The translations under genes and the position numbers were made by a program. This document shows, piece after piece, positions 1 through 13,000 of a stretch of DNA of 64,000 bases (positions within the stretch are counted from its first letter, which is position 1; each line of letters opens with the position of its first letter). The stretch comes from Polytrichum commune (Eukaryota; Streptophyta; Polytrichopsida; Polytrichales; Polytrichaceae), in the NCBI GenBank assembly GCA_950295325.1, contig OX485805.1, positions 11,840,501-11,904,500 on the forward strand. The letters run 5' to 3'. Under the pieces are notes generated by a model that did not search any database, was not told the DNA's origin, and saw only the letters and a program-made list of their open reading frames with translations.

Positions 1-290
1 AAGTATGAGCGGTGCGCACTGAGCACGGGACTTATTGTCCTTAAATGTTCCAATTAAAGAAACCTCTATCGGATCATGAAATATGTTCATCAGAGACCAT
101 TGCTTTTTTGGAATGAAAAGGAAAACGCAATCTATCCTAAACCCTAAACTTACTAAAACCCATGCACGAGGATTCAGAACAGAAAGACTACTGTGCTGAA
201 GTCATGTTCCCAAATATTGGAAGTATGCTTATGATTCCCTGCATTCAAGTCTGATCAGACACACATAGCTTTCATACAGAAATTACTTAC

Positions 291-2173
291 CATAAGTTCC
301 TTAACCTCGCTAAGAGTAAGTGCTCGTCCACGATGTGGTCCCAGCTCAATGGCTTTCTAGGGGCTGCAACTCCACTTCACCATGCACACATCCATATCAC
401 CATATCTTTAGATTTGCAACTGTCCACTAATTATACAAGTAATGTAATATCCAAAATCCCATGGCACCCAAAACAAAAATATAAATCTCTAATGTGAGCA
501 ATACAATCCCCCAGAGTGAAAGACTGAAAATGCTGAAAAGATCCCGTACTTCAGATAGGGGAGGTGGAACCTTACGAAAGAAGAAGATGCTGACAGCCTT
601 TCAACACACAAACTGGCACTCCAGAAGGCAGAAGCCCCTGCAAGCACAAGTTTCCAGTCATATTGTAGGTCTAACCAACCAAGCACTTCAGAAACCTTGT
701 CGATGTGGATAATTGTGAATCCTGGCTCAAGTACTTCTAGATTCCGCATATTGCCTAGCATCTTCAATGAATCATGGACATGCCAATGTCAATTAACAGA
801 GACCATCATGAACTATTAGATGTCAACATACACAAAGCACAAGCATGTGACCTCCGAGCCAACAGTTCAAAGAGCAGAAAGTATATTAAGGTTTTGAAAA
901 TAATGAACTTGTTTGAAGCAACCAAATGCAGTAAACTGGAGTGCCAATCACTTACGATTCCAATACAAAAGTCACTTGAACCTGAAGCTACGAATTTATT
1001 GCAATTACTCACTGCCAGGTCCGTTATGCCACCCTGTGACCATATACACTCAGTGACTTAAGTGTTCAATGAAAGCAGCACAACTTTACATGCACAGAAG
1101 AAGAATTCATCTGAGATTCCAAATCCAAATCTTAACAACACGTACTCCACAGCCCTAGATGGTCAAATAGGACCATAGTATGTCAATGACCCACGTATGA
1201 AAACTGGCTACAAAGCAGGGGACAGCATACCTCATGGCCCCGACAACTGCGCAAACAAAGTTCTGGGTCTGCTGCCCGTAACATTCCTAGTTGGTCATCG
1301 GAGCCCATGATCACAGACTGTCCCATGCCATCAAACACCGCTACACCACAAGTCAACCCACATAAATCAGTCTGACATTTTCATATCTATTCATCACAAA
1401 ATTTTGTACATGGTAACAGAACATTGTAATAAACAAACTATCCTTACAAAAAACTTCCTTGGAGAGTTGGCATTTTCTCTGGCAGTTACCAATACAATTT
1501 ACCATACTAGGCAAAATTATTCATTGGAATCCTTACAAGTCACTGCATATCCGACCAGAATTGAAGGCATTCAGACACATATCAAGGAGAAATTGGAATT
1601 CTTGTGCCCCTACACATTGTGCCAACTGGACACTAACTGCCCATGAATTAGCTCAGGGCATACCACAATATACAGCTTTACAATGGCCCCTGAGGTTTTT
1701 GATGATGTCTATTCCATCCGCCAGAAAAGGTGGCTTGAAAATCACATAACTTGGAGTGCGCACTGAACGGACTTGGTGGTGTTGAGCAAAACCTCTACCA
1801 AGGTGATGTAACATCAATCTGTGAGCCTGTCAACAGCCTATCTTTTGTTACAAAGTTGTAGCATGCAGACCCTTTGACAATGGCTAGCTTGAAGTGAAAA
1901 AATAATGAGTCTAGCTGACACCAAGGCAATACATCCACATGTCAGTCTGATCACAATATCAGAAAGTCCAACTTGGAGAAACCATTAAGTATCTGGGCAG
2001 TGCTCTAAAACACCACTGGAAATATTGTTCATCCAAAACTAAGAGTGTGATCTGCATTAAATAAAACTGCATAGAGTAAGATGGCCAACCACACACCTGT
2101 TCAGCATGCCAGTGCGACCACCCTAATTGTTGAGTCCACCTAGAAACATCCATGCACATATTGCTCCTTGCAG
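291..2173 (-). pseudogene. Partial duplicate of PHIP/BRWD WD40 exons, possibly part of a chimeric gene
   Basis: Six exon-like blocks match six exons of the PHIP/BRWD gene in the same order and strand: 2097-2166 (or to 2173), 1664-1826, 1231-1340, 956-1033, 576-637 and 291-374. Introns between them also match, so this is a DNA duplication and not a retrocopy. All blocks are open and all have GT-AG borders. The block at 576-637 has lost 45 bases, the one at 291-374 has gained 6, and three exons of the parent (G, H, I) are absent; all three changes keep the frame. In the 110-base block I count 17 differences, 13 changing an amino acid, including loss of the WD-repeat tryptophan, so constraint on protein sequence looks weak. 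The first two parental exons are absent. Similarity reaches at least position 250 and may continue off the left edge. Pseudogene or chimeric gene is undecided. Confidence 0.8.
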
Positions 2174-2336
2174 CTGAAGTAGAGGTTGACGTAAATCAGT
2201 TCTGAGGTGACAGAAATACTGGGACATATTCTATTTCCATAAATTACAACATTGAAGCATCTGAAAACCATCTAGGTAGCCAATAAATTATCCAAAAAAG
2301 ATATCACAAAGACAAACTTGGATTCTAGATATATGA

Positions 2337-4105
2337 CTAACCCTGCATGTCAATCTTTGCTTGTCGGTTGGCACTAAGTTCTCTTGATATGATAGACATA
2401 TCTTCTCTAGCTCCAGCTTGGGACGATGTTCCAGGAGGAGTCACTTCAAGTATGTCATTCCCTTGTTCCTCTTGATATGCTGGAGAAACATCTACCTCTA
2501 AATTTACAGCACTCCCCATCTTAAGTTCTTCGCTCCCAACATCCCGTTCAGATGGATTAACAATTTCTATTGACATGGATATTTTCATTCCATTGCAATC
2601 ACCTTGACTACCAACAACCGATTTTTTAATATCCCCAGGATCAGATTCTCGAGGAGCATTGGTTAGAAGGTTGTGTTCTCTTTTTTTGTATATGCAAGGT
2701 AATGAGGGTATGACATCCACCAGAGCCAGTTGCTTATCTTCTCTTATGATCTCCTCTACAGATAAACCACCATTTTGTGTTGATGTTGCCTCTTCTGCAA
2801 TTCCAGGGAAATAAATTTGCTCACATGATGATTGTCTATGGGACTCTATGGAGAAACTCGTGGTGGATAACTTTGTGCAACAAGTTGCCAGAATTGAAGT
2901 CTGGCACAAGTCCATTGCATTTCCAAGATCATGGGGAGCAGCTTCTACTTTTAGTTTAAGAACAGCTTCATTCCCATCTCCCAGGCTAGCAATATCGTCT
3001 CCTCTTGCAGATACATGTTCCTGTATTGTAGTTTCATGTTGTGAGTCTGCTCCATTTCCATCAACATTGCTTGTTTGTTCTTGTACACAAAGAGAGACAA
3101 CCTCACATCTTTCTCTGGAGGGGATTGATGATTTCTCTTCACCTGCTTCCGATTTTCCAGAAGCACTGGCTTTTGTAATTTCTTGGCCCTGTACCTCAAC
3201 ACTTGGGAACTGCTCGGGACTTGCTTCGTTTAATACAATTGACTCTTCGCCATCTTCAGCTTGTAACTGGGTTGATCCTTGAAAACCCTCTTGCAAGCCC
3301 AATTTTATGGATGCTTGAGTCCCCACAATAAGATTCTCCTGAATGACAGCATTATTTCACTGTGTAATGTTGCATTTGAGAGATCCAATACATACAGACT
3401 AATTCCTAAGAGCATCACAAATATTCCAAAATGAATTTCCAAATAACTGATGCAAACTTCCTAAGCAAATAGCTGCAGTCATTCTTTTCTAATGGAATTG
3501 CTAACAGTACAATTAACTAAGATTGTTCTTCATTTTGGTCCTTGAATTGATGGGTAAAGTGAAAACACACCACTAATGCAGATTGAAGGACCTCCGCCAT
3601 AACTCACCATAACATCATCACCCAGTACCAACTTGTTCGTGTAGATAAGTGGCAAGACCGTAGCAAGACCTGCAACCAATTGAACACTTTATGCTCCCAT
3701 TTCTGTTATACATACTCCTTTTTTACCTATAGAAAGAAAACATTCTAAAATCACTTTCTGCAATAAATACAACTAAGTCCTAAATTTGTACTTCCCTATA
3801 CATCTTGGTGCGAAAATTAAGGTGTAGATTTTCAATCACAACAACGCAAGAGATTTTGAAATAACTAAGTCGTAACCTGAATATTCATCTACAATGACCA
3901 TCAGGGTGCTCTTAATGTGCTGTCCTGGTGTTTGAAGACTCTTGTCTGAAGTGAACCATAGTTTATGTAGCCTACACGTAATCTTCTGGTTGGCACATAC
4001 AATTGCCCACCAACAATAGCCTAATGACTGACACATGCTAGATTTGCAATGTGAACCTTGTTTTGATTCGTTTCTGTCAACAACACCATTCATATTGAAT
4101 TTTAC
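2337..4105 (-). CDS. Unidentified acidic Ser/Glu-rich protein, 3' part of gene (three exons)
   Basis: I do not recognise this gene. Three exons fit with consistent phases: 3877-4105 (phase 0 in, 1 out), 3608-3669 (ends phase 0) and 2342-3338. The last is open for about 330 codons and starts after a good CAG acceptor. Its protein is rich in Glu, Ser and Gln, with no hydrophobic segment and no domain I can name, so it looks disordered. Translation either stops at TAG 2337-2339 or leaves through the overlapping donor GTTAGT at 2341, phase 1. The 5' end is not resolved; a possible leader exon with a CAG/GTATAG donor lies near 4892 and promoter-like sequence near 4950-5000. The duplicated WD40 exons begin immediately downstream on the same strand, and the phase-1 donor would join them in frame. 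Confidence 0.55.
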
Positions 4106-7014
4106 CTAAACTGATATTCAAATTATGTTTCACATATCGAACATGAACACGAAAGAAAAGGAACATGACAGCAGATGAGGATCCAGACATTCTTAGGTGA
4201 GAATTTCAAAAATATATATCAAAGACTTGGTTACATGACTCGCATGAAACTATGTTCTTTTTATCACATGTATAGACGTTTCTGTGAAATGAAATAAAGA
4301 CAGAGGACATTATCTCTTTTATTCATCAACTTGACAACTGACATCATAAGAAACATATATGTTTGAGGATTACCTTACCTCGAGCTTGCCACTTGAACCA
4401 AAAGAGAGAATATGTAGTGCCAATTGAAAAGCTTAGTCTGCAATGTACAACTTAGCAGCTGTCAGCTCTCAACTAACCAACTGCTACGAACAGAATTTCT
4501 TCAGGTCAAAAAGAAATGCAATAATATGGGAGCAAACATTTCCAGCTATTCCACAGCACGAGGATTCTAACGAAAAGATACAATCAACATAACAACCCAT
4601 TACACATACAATCGCTTCAGGTGCCCAACCAAATTTCTGCCATGACCTAACCCGAGTTGCAAACAGGGGTCTCCAAATTTGACTCACAATTTTGAAAACC
4701 CATATGAGGGCGCATAACACAAAATTCACATTATCCGGGGATCTTGTAAGAAACCCAACAATCACATCATATGAAAACCTAAACCCATGCTGACTCACCA
4801 GCTAAATGAACCGCCCACAAGTCAAGCGCCTGAAGCTAAGAAGGGAAGCGTGCGCCAGACGAGACCAGGCAAAATCTCCAAAACCCTATACCTGAATGCA
4901 AGTAAACTGTTTGGCACAGTGCGGAAGCCTGAAACCTCGTAAAGCAAAAGCGTGATGTATAGGTATTATATTGCGGTGGACTCAGGGGAAGGGAAGAGGA
5001 TGTACTTTTAAGTATGAGTCTCTGTCCTGCTGTGTTGTATTCCTTTGTGTGCGCTTGCCTTGATGGTAGACAAATGCGGAGGGAATAACAAAGTCAGTCT
5101 AAAACCGCAATTAAGTAAGCAGGCCTTAAACAGACACTTTTAGCTCTGGAACCACTTCTCGTAGGATATGAAACACACAATTAGTGCAAGATGATTTGGT
5201 AGCACTTCCAAATTTTGTCCATAGCCATTTTCCTCCTTTTTTTTGGAGCTCTTATGAATATCATTCTCATTGTCAAAATGAAAATTCCTTTTTTAATAAA
5301 TCATGATGTAGGTCACCCAATAATGTTGACTATTGAGTTTAGAATATTTAACAAATTTTGAGATCCTAGTCCAATCTCCTGTATACACGTCTTGTGTTGT
5401 CCATTTAGGATTTGTAGCCAAATTTAGCCCATTTACAATAGCTGCTTATTTATTCTATGCCCCATGTGTAAGTTTGAGCAAAACAAAAATTGTGAAGTTA
5501 ATGTCTGCGTTAGTAAACGTAAGTCATCAGCTTCCATGTACACATTTGTCATGTTTATGGTTGTTTAACACACATACCTGCACTGTATTGAAGATTTTTC
5601 TAAGACAAGGATGTGCATGTCAACATTGATCATGTTATATCAAAGTCAGGAAATCATCAAGAAGGTGGCTGGCACAGTGTTATCTAACACTATAAAGTCT
5701 TGTGATTTGATGAGTTGGTAATGCATGATCTTGGGTAGACACTCATGCTGTATGAAGACTGAATATATTTACAATAACCTTAAGCTCCAGGTCAAAAAAA
5801 GAGCATGATTTGTGGGCTTTGAAACCAGAATATTTTGATTGAGTGAACAGATGAAGCACACAAACAACCTAAATAGGAACAAAAGTGCACGACAGGAGAT
5901 ATGATCAATGTATCTTACAAAAAGTAGTAAGTGTAGAGTATGTGTAGAATAGCTCTTGATGATCAGGAATAGGAAAGCAAGTAACCCTAGAGAAAAGAGG
6001 AGTGCAGAGAGGTTCATTTCTTCCAAAAACCAAGAAATCTTCTGCAAGATCCCAATTTCGGCAAATAATGGATTAGATTCGGCCTTTTATTCCTTGGGAT
6101 GAAAGCATTTTCTTTTGCAATTTCAGAGACAAGCTTTACGATTGATGGTGTACCTCATCAACCCTAACTGTGTTCAGTGCCGGCTTGTCACACCAGGACA
6201 AATGTAAACAATCTTTCATTCAAATTGTGAATGTCACTGACACTGCATGCATGGTGTTCAGACCACTCCCACACTAACTTATGATCCATGTTGGAGACTT
6301 TACCAGCTCACAGGGTCTGCATTATTGTATCTCTTCCATGTCATATAAGGTTCTGTGGGAACACTTGTACCAAAACTGAAGAAATGGATACTACGGTGCT
6401 TTTGAGGGCACAAAAAGAATTTCCTGTGTCAGCCGTTGTTTTATCTATCAAAAAACTCAGGTAATCACTATCCTGATAGGGCTGTGCTCCAAAGCAATGT
6501 TAGAAGGGCACACAACCAAGCCAAATTTCAGAACTTCCACATTTGAAATAGTGTGTGCCTGGTTTATTGATGGCAGATTCCTTACTCAGAACCATGACAG
6601 CTATATTATGCTCTCCTATTTGAAATGACATCACATTAAGACCAAAAAACATCTCTTGGCGTAGTTGAGACTCCAAAATTGGAATAATTACCATGAGCAA
6701 CTTGACTTCATAAAATTTCGAAGAGGAAAAACCCGACACAACTACAGATTTTGCTTGTAAAATCATAACCCAGACATATGGCAAGGCCAGCTCTTAAAAC
6801 CAAAGCCTATCCAGTGCCATGCAGTGCATGGTAGAAAACAATTGTGATTAAATTTAAGTTACACATAAGATGGTCCTGATAGACCAGAACAATATGTAGC
6901 TGCCCCATCTGACCAAATGTTGTTTGGACCAGGGGCCTTCCACCTCATCAACTCCAAAGCTTCGTCATGTCAAGCGGTTGTCTAAACATTTCTGTCAGGA
7001 GCCTTGCTAAACTG
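4106..7014. other. Region between the acidic-protein gene and the PHIP/BRWD gene
   Basis: No convincing coding exon was found. About 4106-5000 should hold the upstream exons, leader and promoter of the minus-strand acidic-protein gene. About 6300-7014 probably holds the 3' untranslated region of the PHIP/BRWD gene, whose stop is at 7015. The middle is AT-rich with only short chance ORFs. Confidence 0.4.
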
Positions 7015-10000
7015 TTATTGCAAGGGTGCCAAGATGAAACCTACCAACCGTTCCATCTTGCTTACCAACTTATGATTTGGGCCACAAAATAGTTCAACAT
7101 TTGTGACCAGTAAGCGTACATCATGTTCTACAGCCTCATCACTCCGATAATAGTCCTTCTGCAACCTCTCTCGAATTCTATCCAATGTGAGTGGAACTGG
7201 TACTCTGCACATTCAGCAACAAACATGTCTCAACGCGAGTTGGACAATTCTATGATGATATTGGTTGCAGACTACCATACAAATTTAAAACAAACACAGA
7301 ATATTTGTAAGTTGTGAATCTTGGTCCATTGAACTCATAAGAACGGCAATATGAACAAAAGCCATAAATGTACACTATACCCTTGCTTTGACTCTCCAAG
7401 ACTTTTTGATCTATACCAGTTCTAAATAACTGTCACAAACTCTGCAAGTGATTCAGAAAAGTGCGCTTGTTGAACTCCTGGTTTGGAAGTGGTGACCTTT
7501 TGAAACAGTGTGTTAGTATAAAAACTAAACCTATGTATAAATTCAACATGGTGTCGAACAAATGAGTTGAGAGTGTACTCATTCAGAAAGTTGGGATCAT
7601 CAGTGACCAATGACATTAACTCCTTCACACCAAACTCATCCTGCATTTGAGAAACAAAAGGAATGTTGATCAATAATCAGAACATGCACTCCATCCTATC
7701 TGAAAGGAACATCAACCCAGATCATTTAAATCCCAATCTCTCCTTGCAATATTAGTGGGTGTCCAGTAGAGGGGGTTTCCCAGTAACTCAATTCTTGCGA
7801 CTCCTGACCAAAAAATGTTTCTCAAGACAGTGAATGAGCAATGAATCAGGACGACTCCAAAAACCAATGTCGCTTTGGTAACTGACTTTGGCATCAAAAT
7901 CCTCTAATGCAACTGAAACCCATAGTTCATACCTCATCATCGTAAAGAGTATCCTCAACGCTGCAAACAGCATTTAATAGATCTTCCTTCAGTTTTTCTT
8001 CAATTTGCGGCACACTCCATCCAGGTATTTGACAATATTTATCAAAAAGCTCCCAAGGACTGTGTGCAGTTGGTTCTGGGGCTCCTTTGTAGGAAACTAG
8101 ATATTTCTCCCAAGGGCTTCCAGGGAAACTATCAGACTTCAGCTTTATGGATTTGATTCGACCATCCCACCATTGGCCTTTGTAGTCCACACCATTTGCC
8201 CACCAGACTTTACAATGGTCACGAGGAACCCAACCTTTGGCCATAGAAGCATCGTACCTACTTTTCTCAACTATAAAGTCAGGATGATCAGTGAGCTCTG
8301 GCAAAGTCAATGCAAAGCTTTGGCGGTAGGCCTGTGAGGAGGCATCTGTGAACTCAAGCTGTATCATGCAACTTGTACTTCCCAATCCAGTATCAATACT
8401 GTAGTTGAGGCCTACAATGCGGCAAAATTCTACAGGACCAAGTCTGTACTTCGTCCATGGACCCCTTTCATTCCTCGACTTTTTCAGGAACTCTTTGTGA
8501 CCCTGCTTCACAGTATCCAAACATTAGATCTCCAAATAGAAGAATCAACTACATAAATTCAACATGTGAAAAATTGCTACACAAGTAGTATCTTGATCTA
8601 TCCAAACTCCAATATATAAGGGGCTTGAACCAGGTAGCCTACTTGCAGAACAGAGGAGAAATCGCATGATGAAAGAACACATATTTCAAAACAGAAAGGC
8701 TGGTGTGAAAGGCTTTCTTGATCGGCAGCACTGAATGTCTCTAAATGAGAACCAAGGAGGAGTTTCTCCTAGAAAAATTAAGGACTTCCTCACCTGTTGT
8801 AGGTAGGCAACCTCATCACCAAATTGAGGAGTATAGTGTGTGCCTGGCTCCACCTCTGACATTAGCAACCATGCATTATTAATAGCACGGGGCCTCTGCT
8901 TTGACGCACGCCATCCACCCCGAAGAGCTGAATGTGAGACGCCAACCTTTACCTCCACAACCTTTGTCTTCTGGGTGAGATCTTGCCTTTTCTGTTGCTG
9001 TTGTTGTGCAGCAATACTTGCTGACCGTGTCTGCTTTCCCCTGCCTCCCGAATGTCCATCCTGATGATACTCATCCTGATGCTTCACAGTGGTCTCTGGA
9101 CACTTCACAGTAATGCGCAAAGGCCTCTCAACTAAGCTTCCACTATTATGAGCACTATCAGATGGAATGCATCTCCGCATACGCACAGACCGATTCTTGG
9201 GAGAGTCACTCTCCTGTCGCTTGTGACTTTTCGGCTTCTTCCTACTTTTCTGTACTTGTCCTTTCAAGTGTGAAGCTGAGCGTGATGTCCCTGCCGTGTC
9301 TTCATCAGCAGTATGAACATCTGCCCATGGTTGTGCATCAACAGCAGAGTACACATGGCGTGCAGCTAAAGAATTCTCCATTAAATCTGAAGACACCTCA
9401 GCAGGTATTTTCTTCTCGTGCCTTTGCATTCTTACCTTTCCCCACTTTACTCTTTCATCACCACTCACCTCTGTGTACCCCTGTACGTCTTCAGATCCTT
9501 CACTGTGGCTCTTCTCATCCTCACACTGGATGTTTTCCAACAAGGTCACCAAGCCCAGAAAAACGTTCAGTACAATGCTACTACTAAGGAATGGAAATTA
9601 TTACAAATTGCATGTACTGGGAACAGTGACTGTTCCTCCATTCCTCAAAAGAACCAATGAATAATGGAATAAAATATATAAAAGCCTAGAATCATTGTCC
9701 AGGACTCTCATTGTAGTAACTAGAAAGCCAGAATACTCCAACAAGACAGTTGTTAAATTTACCTCTAAGAACTCACTGAATATTGAAGGACAGGGCTTCG
9801 GAAATCTTACATGGTCCCTATCTGTTTCTAAACCTTCCTTCTGCAGCATTTCTTGTTCGTCCTCTTCATGGTTGAGACCGTACTCATCTCCATGATCATC
9901 ATCATCATCATCGTGTGGGATATATTCCCTGGAAATCTTAACCTCTGCAGTTTGTTCCCGATCATTGAACAACGTACACTGGTGCTCAAGATCAAAAGAT

Positions 10001-13000
10001 GTATTATTCACTTCCTCACCCTTGAGAAACATTCTTGATTCAGGTTTTGGCTTGTGAGATGAATCACCATTAGTTGCTCGACCACTGGTGCTAGTAGATG
10101 TTATATGCCTCTCAGCCTCCTCCAAATGGCCAATATCTCTTCCTGCCTCTGCAGCAAGGAGTTTGTCACTACAATCAATATGCATGGATAAATGAGAAGA
10201 TGGTTCTCCTGTACAAGTTACTTGCCGATCCAACTGCTGAAGCCGATCAGCTTCTGGCTCAAGCTCAACCTTTTGCTTGTTATTTGCACACCGATGCAGA
10301 AAATTCTGGGATGTTCCCCCTTTCTCTGCCAGTCTAAGATGAGCAGGCTGTTGAGGTTCATCTTCTAAATTAAAATCAGACACAATCTCATGTTTAATAT
10401 TGGCACCCCCCTCAAAAAAATTATTTTTCTGTTCAGATTTGGACAAACTGCTGCCTCCAGCCCCTGCCACTGACACAGCCTTGCCTTTCTTTCCAACCCA
10501 TTGCTGCTTCTTCTCATCATGACTCAGCCCCTCTTCACCCGACTCAGACAATGCAGTGCTCAATTTTGCTGACCCCCTTGTCATGACTGGCAAGACTGAT
10601 TCGGAGTCTTCATCTTCTTCATCACCACTCCCCTGGTCAATACGCTTTGGAGGTTTGATAATTAATTTCCTGAAAGACTTTTGACTCTGCTCCAGTGCAT
10701 GTGGAGTCTCTGAGGTGGAAGCAACTAAAGGTGGTTCATCAGTTATTCCAACACTCAGTGCAGGCCTGTCAGCCTGGATAGTAGGACTGTTTGATGCACC
10801 TGAAGGATTTCGAAATTTGAAAACAATCTTCCGCGGACGCTGTGATCTTGGACGCCTGCAGTCTCCAACACTGTCTGCCTCAGGTTGGGAGGTTGAAGCC
10901 TTGTTTTGGAAATTAGGTCGGTCATCATCCTCCTCACCATCTTCCTGCAGACTTTTTCTCAGAGATCGAAGCTGTGGCCTAGGTTCTTCAATTGCAGCAG
11001 TGACTTCCCTCTCTGCTCGTCCAGAACGCCTATCCAATACTACTATTTTACGCTCCTCCTCAGAATCATCATCCTCTTCTTCATCAGGAGGTGGATTGCG
11101 GAAAGAATCAAATAAGGTGAGGGCATTGCGAGCAGCTTGTCGTTTCGGTCTGGATGAGGTGGGCTCTTGACTGCTGACCATGTTCACCCTGCCTGCCCTG
11201 CCTAACCCATTTCGTGACACCTTAGATTGGCGACCCCGTGGTGGTCGATGCTTGCTTGATTCATGGTCGTTACAGGTTCGTCCTCGTACTCGTCTCCTTG
11301 AGGCAGTCCGCCCAGCCTCCTGGAACATCACAGTTGAGGCTAAGTGGAGATTTATGTGAAGAATATACCTCAACCACAAACGACAAGAGGTTTCTAAATA
11401 AGAATACAAGTGGACTTTAAAATTGCAAACACCCATAAATAGATCTGGAATGACAAGGTCCACCAACAACTGACGGCTGGATAGCACTAAAACTACCCAG
11501 CTATCTGGCTAGCTGATTTTCTTACGAATAATCAGGACAACATCTGGTAAGACATGTATACCTTTTTACGTTTATTCCTTCCCGATCGTCGCAAGCGAAT
11601 TGTGGCTTCTACTCCCTCTTCTTCACTATTAGATTCCTCTTCACTTAGACTCTCATAACCATCCATTTCTTTTTCCTCGCTCAAGCTTTCGTCACTTGCA
11701 CTGTAATCAGATCCTGTGTCTTCACTAAGCCCTACAACTTCTTGTTCCCAATCCATAGCCTCTTCGACCTCTGGAGGCTGTTCCACCCATCTATTCCTGT
11801 CTCCATTCGCTGCACCTTGCCGGTCATGCCGCTCAGGTGAAGGGGGGACGGGTGGCAGAAATGCTGTAGGTTGCTCAGGAGGAAAATATGTGACATCATC
11901 ATGGGTTCCAATAGAAAGCATCTGAGTGGGTGGCTGCCACTCAAATCCCAGATATGCCAATCGACGCTGCTGGTATATAGTCTGATATGGCTCAGGATAA
12001 GGAATCATGCCTGCAGTATGGGTGAGAGTGTTATAAGCAGAAGTGGCTTGAGAGAATCAACTATCACTTGGCAATTGGCTACAGGTAAACAATGAAGATA
12101 TCAAATCAGAGATAAGAATGTAACTCAAGTAACTCTTGATGATGTAACAATCTAGAGCTACAGGGAGCCCACCCACCAGCATCACAAAGCAGATCCCGCA
12201 GATTACGGTTGTGAGGAGTGAGCTGAGTTTCCTGCAATAAAGATTAAAGGTTGGTGCATTCCTCAGTAATTATCCAACCCAGATGGGCACAGGTAAATAG
12301 ATTTGACAATGTTCCATACTTGAATACATCTGCTAATGTGAACCCTCATAAACTCACTCCTAAATGAACCTTGTAGAGGTCTTTTGTGGAACTTCTTCAA
12401 CAATTCCAAGTAGAAATATATTGTGGTTAAATAAAAAGTCTTCCAAATATGAAGGTGACACCTGAGTGCTTACCACATCCAACACATTGCCATGTGTATC
12501 TCGTGCTAAAGGTCGAAAATCCCCCAGAAAAAACTGCACAATCCAAGGATCCATAAGAAGGCATCTCAATCCAGCTTTTTTGCTATAAAACATGATCAGG
12601 AGAAGTCCTGATAATGTATTCAATGACATGTAAAACGATATCTTTACATGTTGTAAAATTGTAGGTCTAAATTTTGCAGTGGCAACTCCATAAATAGATA
12701 CTATAATCAACAAAATGCAAATCTCTATCAATCATCCAGTCCAAATGTCAGATGTAATCTATATACACCCCTCTATAAGTTCCATGAGACAAGTGCAATT
12801 ATTGGTTTGTATTAACCTCACCTGGTCATACTTTACGTCCTTTTCAGACATTTTAGAGCCTGTGCCAAATATATAAACTTGCCCAACTTCATCAGACACC
12901 ACAAGAGAGGTACCATCACTGCCAAGCCCACTTAAAGAGGTGAGAAACTGCAGAGTTCCAAACATAGACTCTAGACCGACATCAAACAACAATTGTACAA

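Noticed and set aside
5333-6784. ORFs of about 90-100 codons between the two left-hand genes
   Set aside because: AT-rich translations without domains, and no consistent splice borders.
10715-11170. 151-codon plus-strand ORF
   Set aside because: It lies antisense to the acidic, Ser-rich exon of the PHIP/BRWD gene and mirrors its composition.
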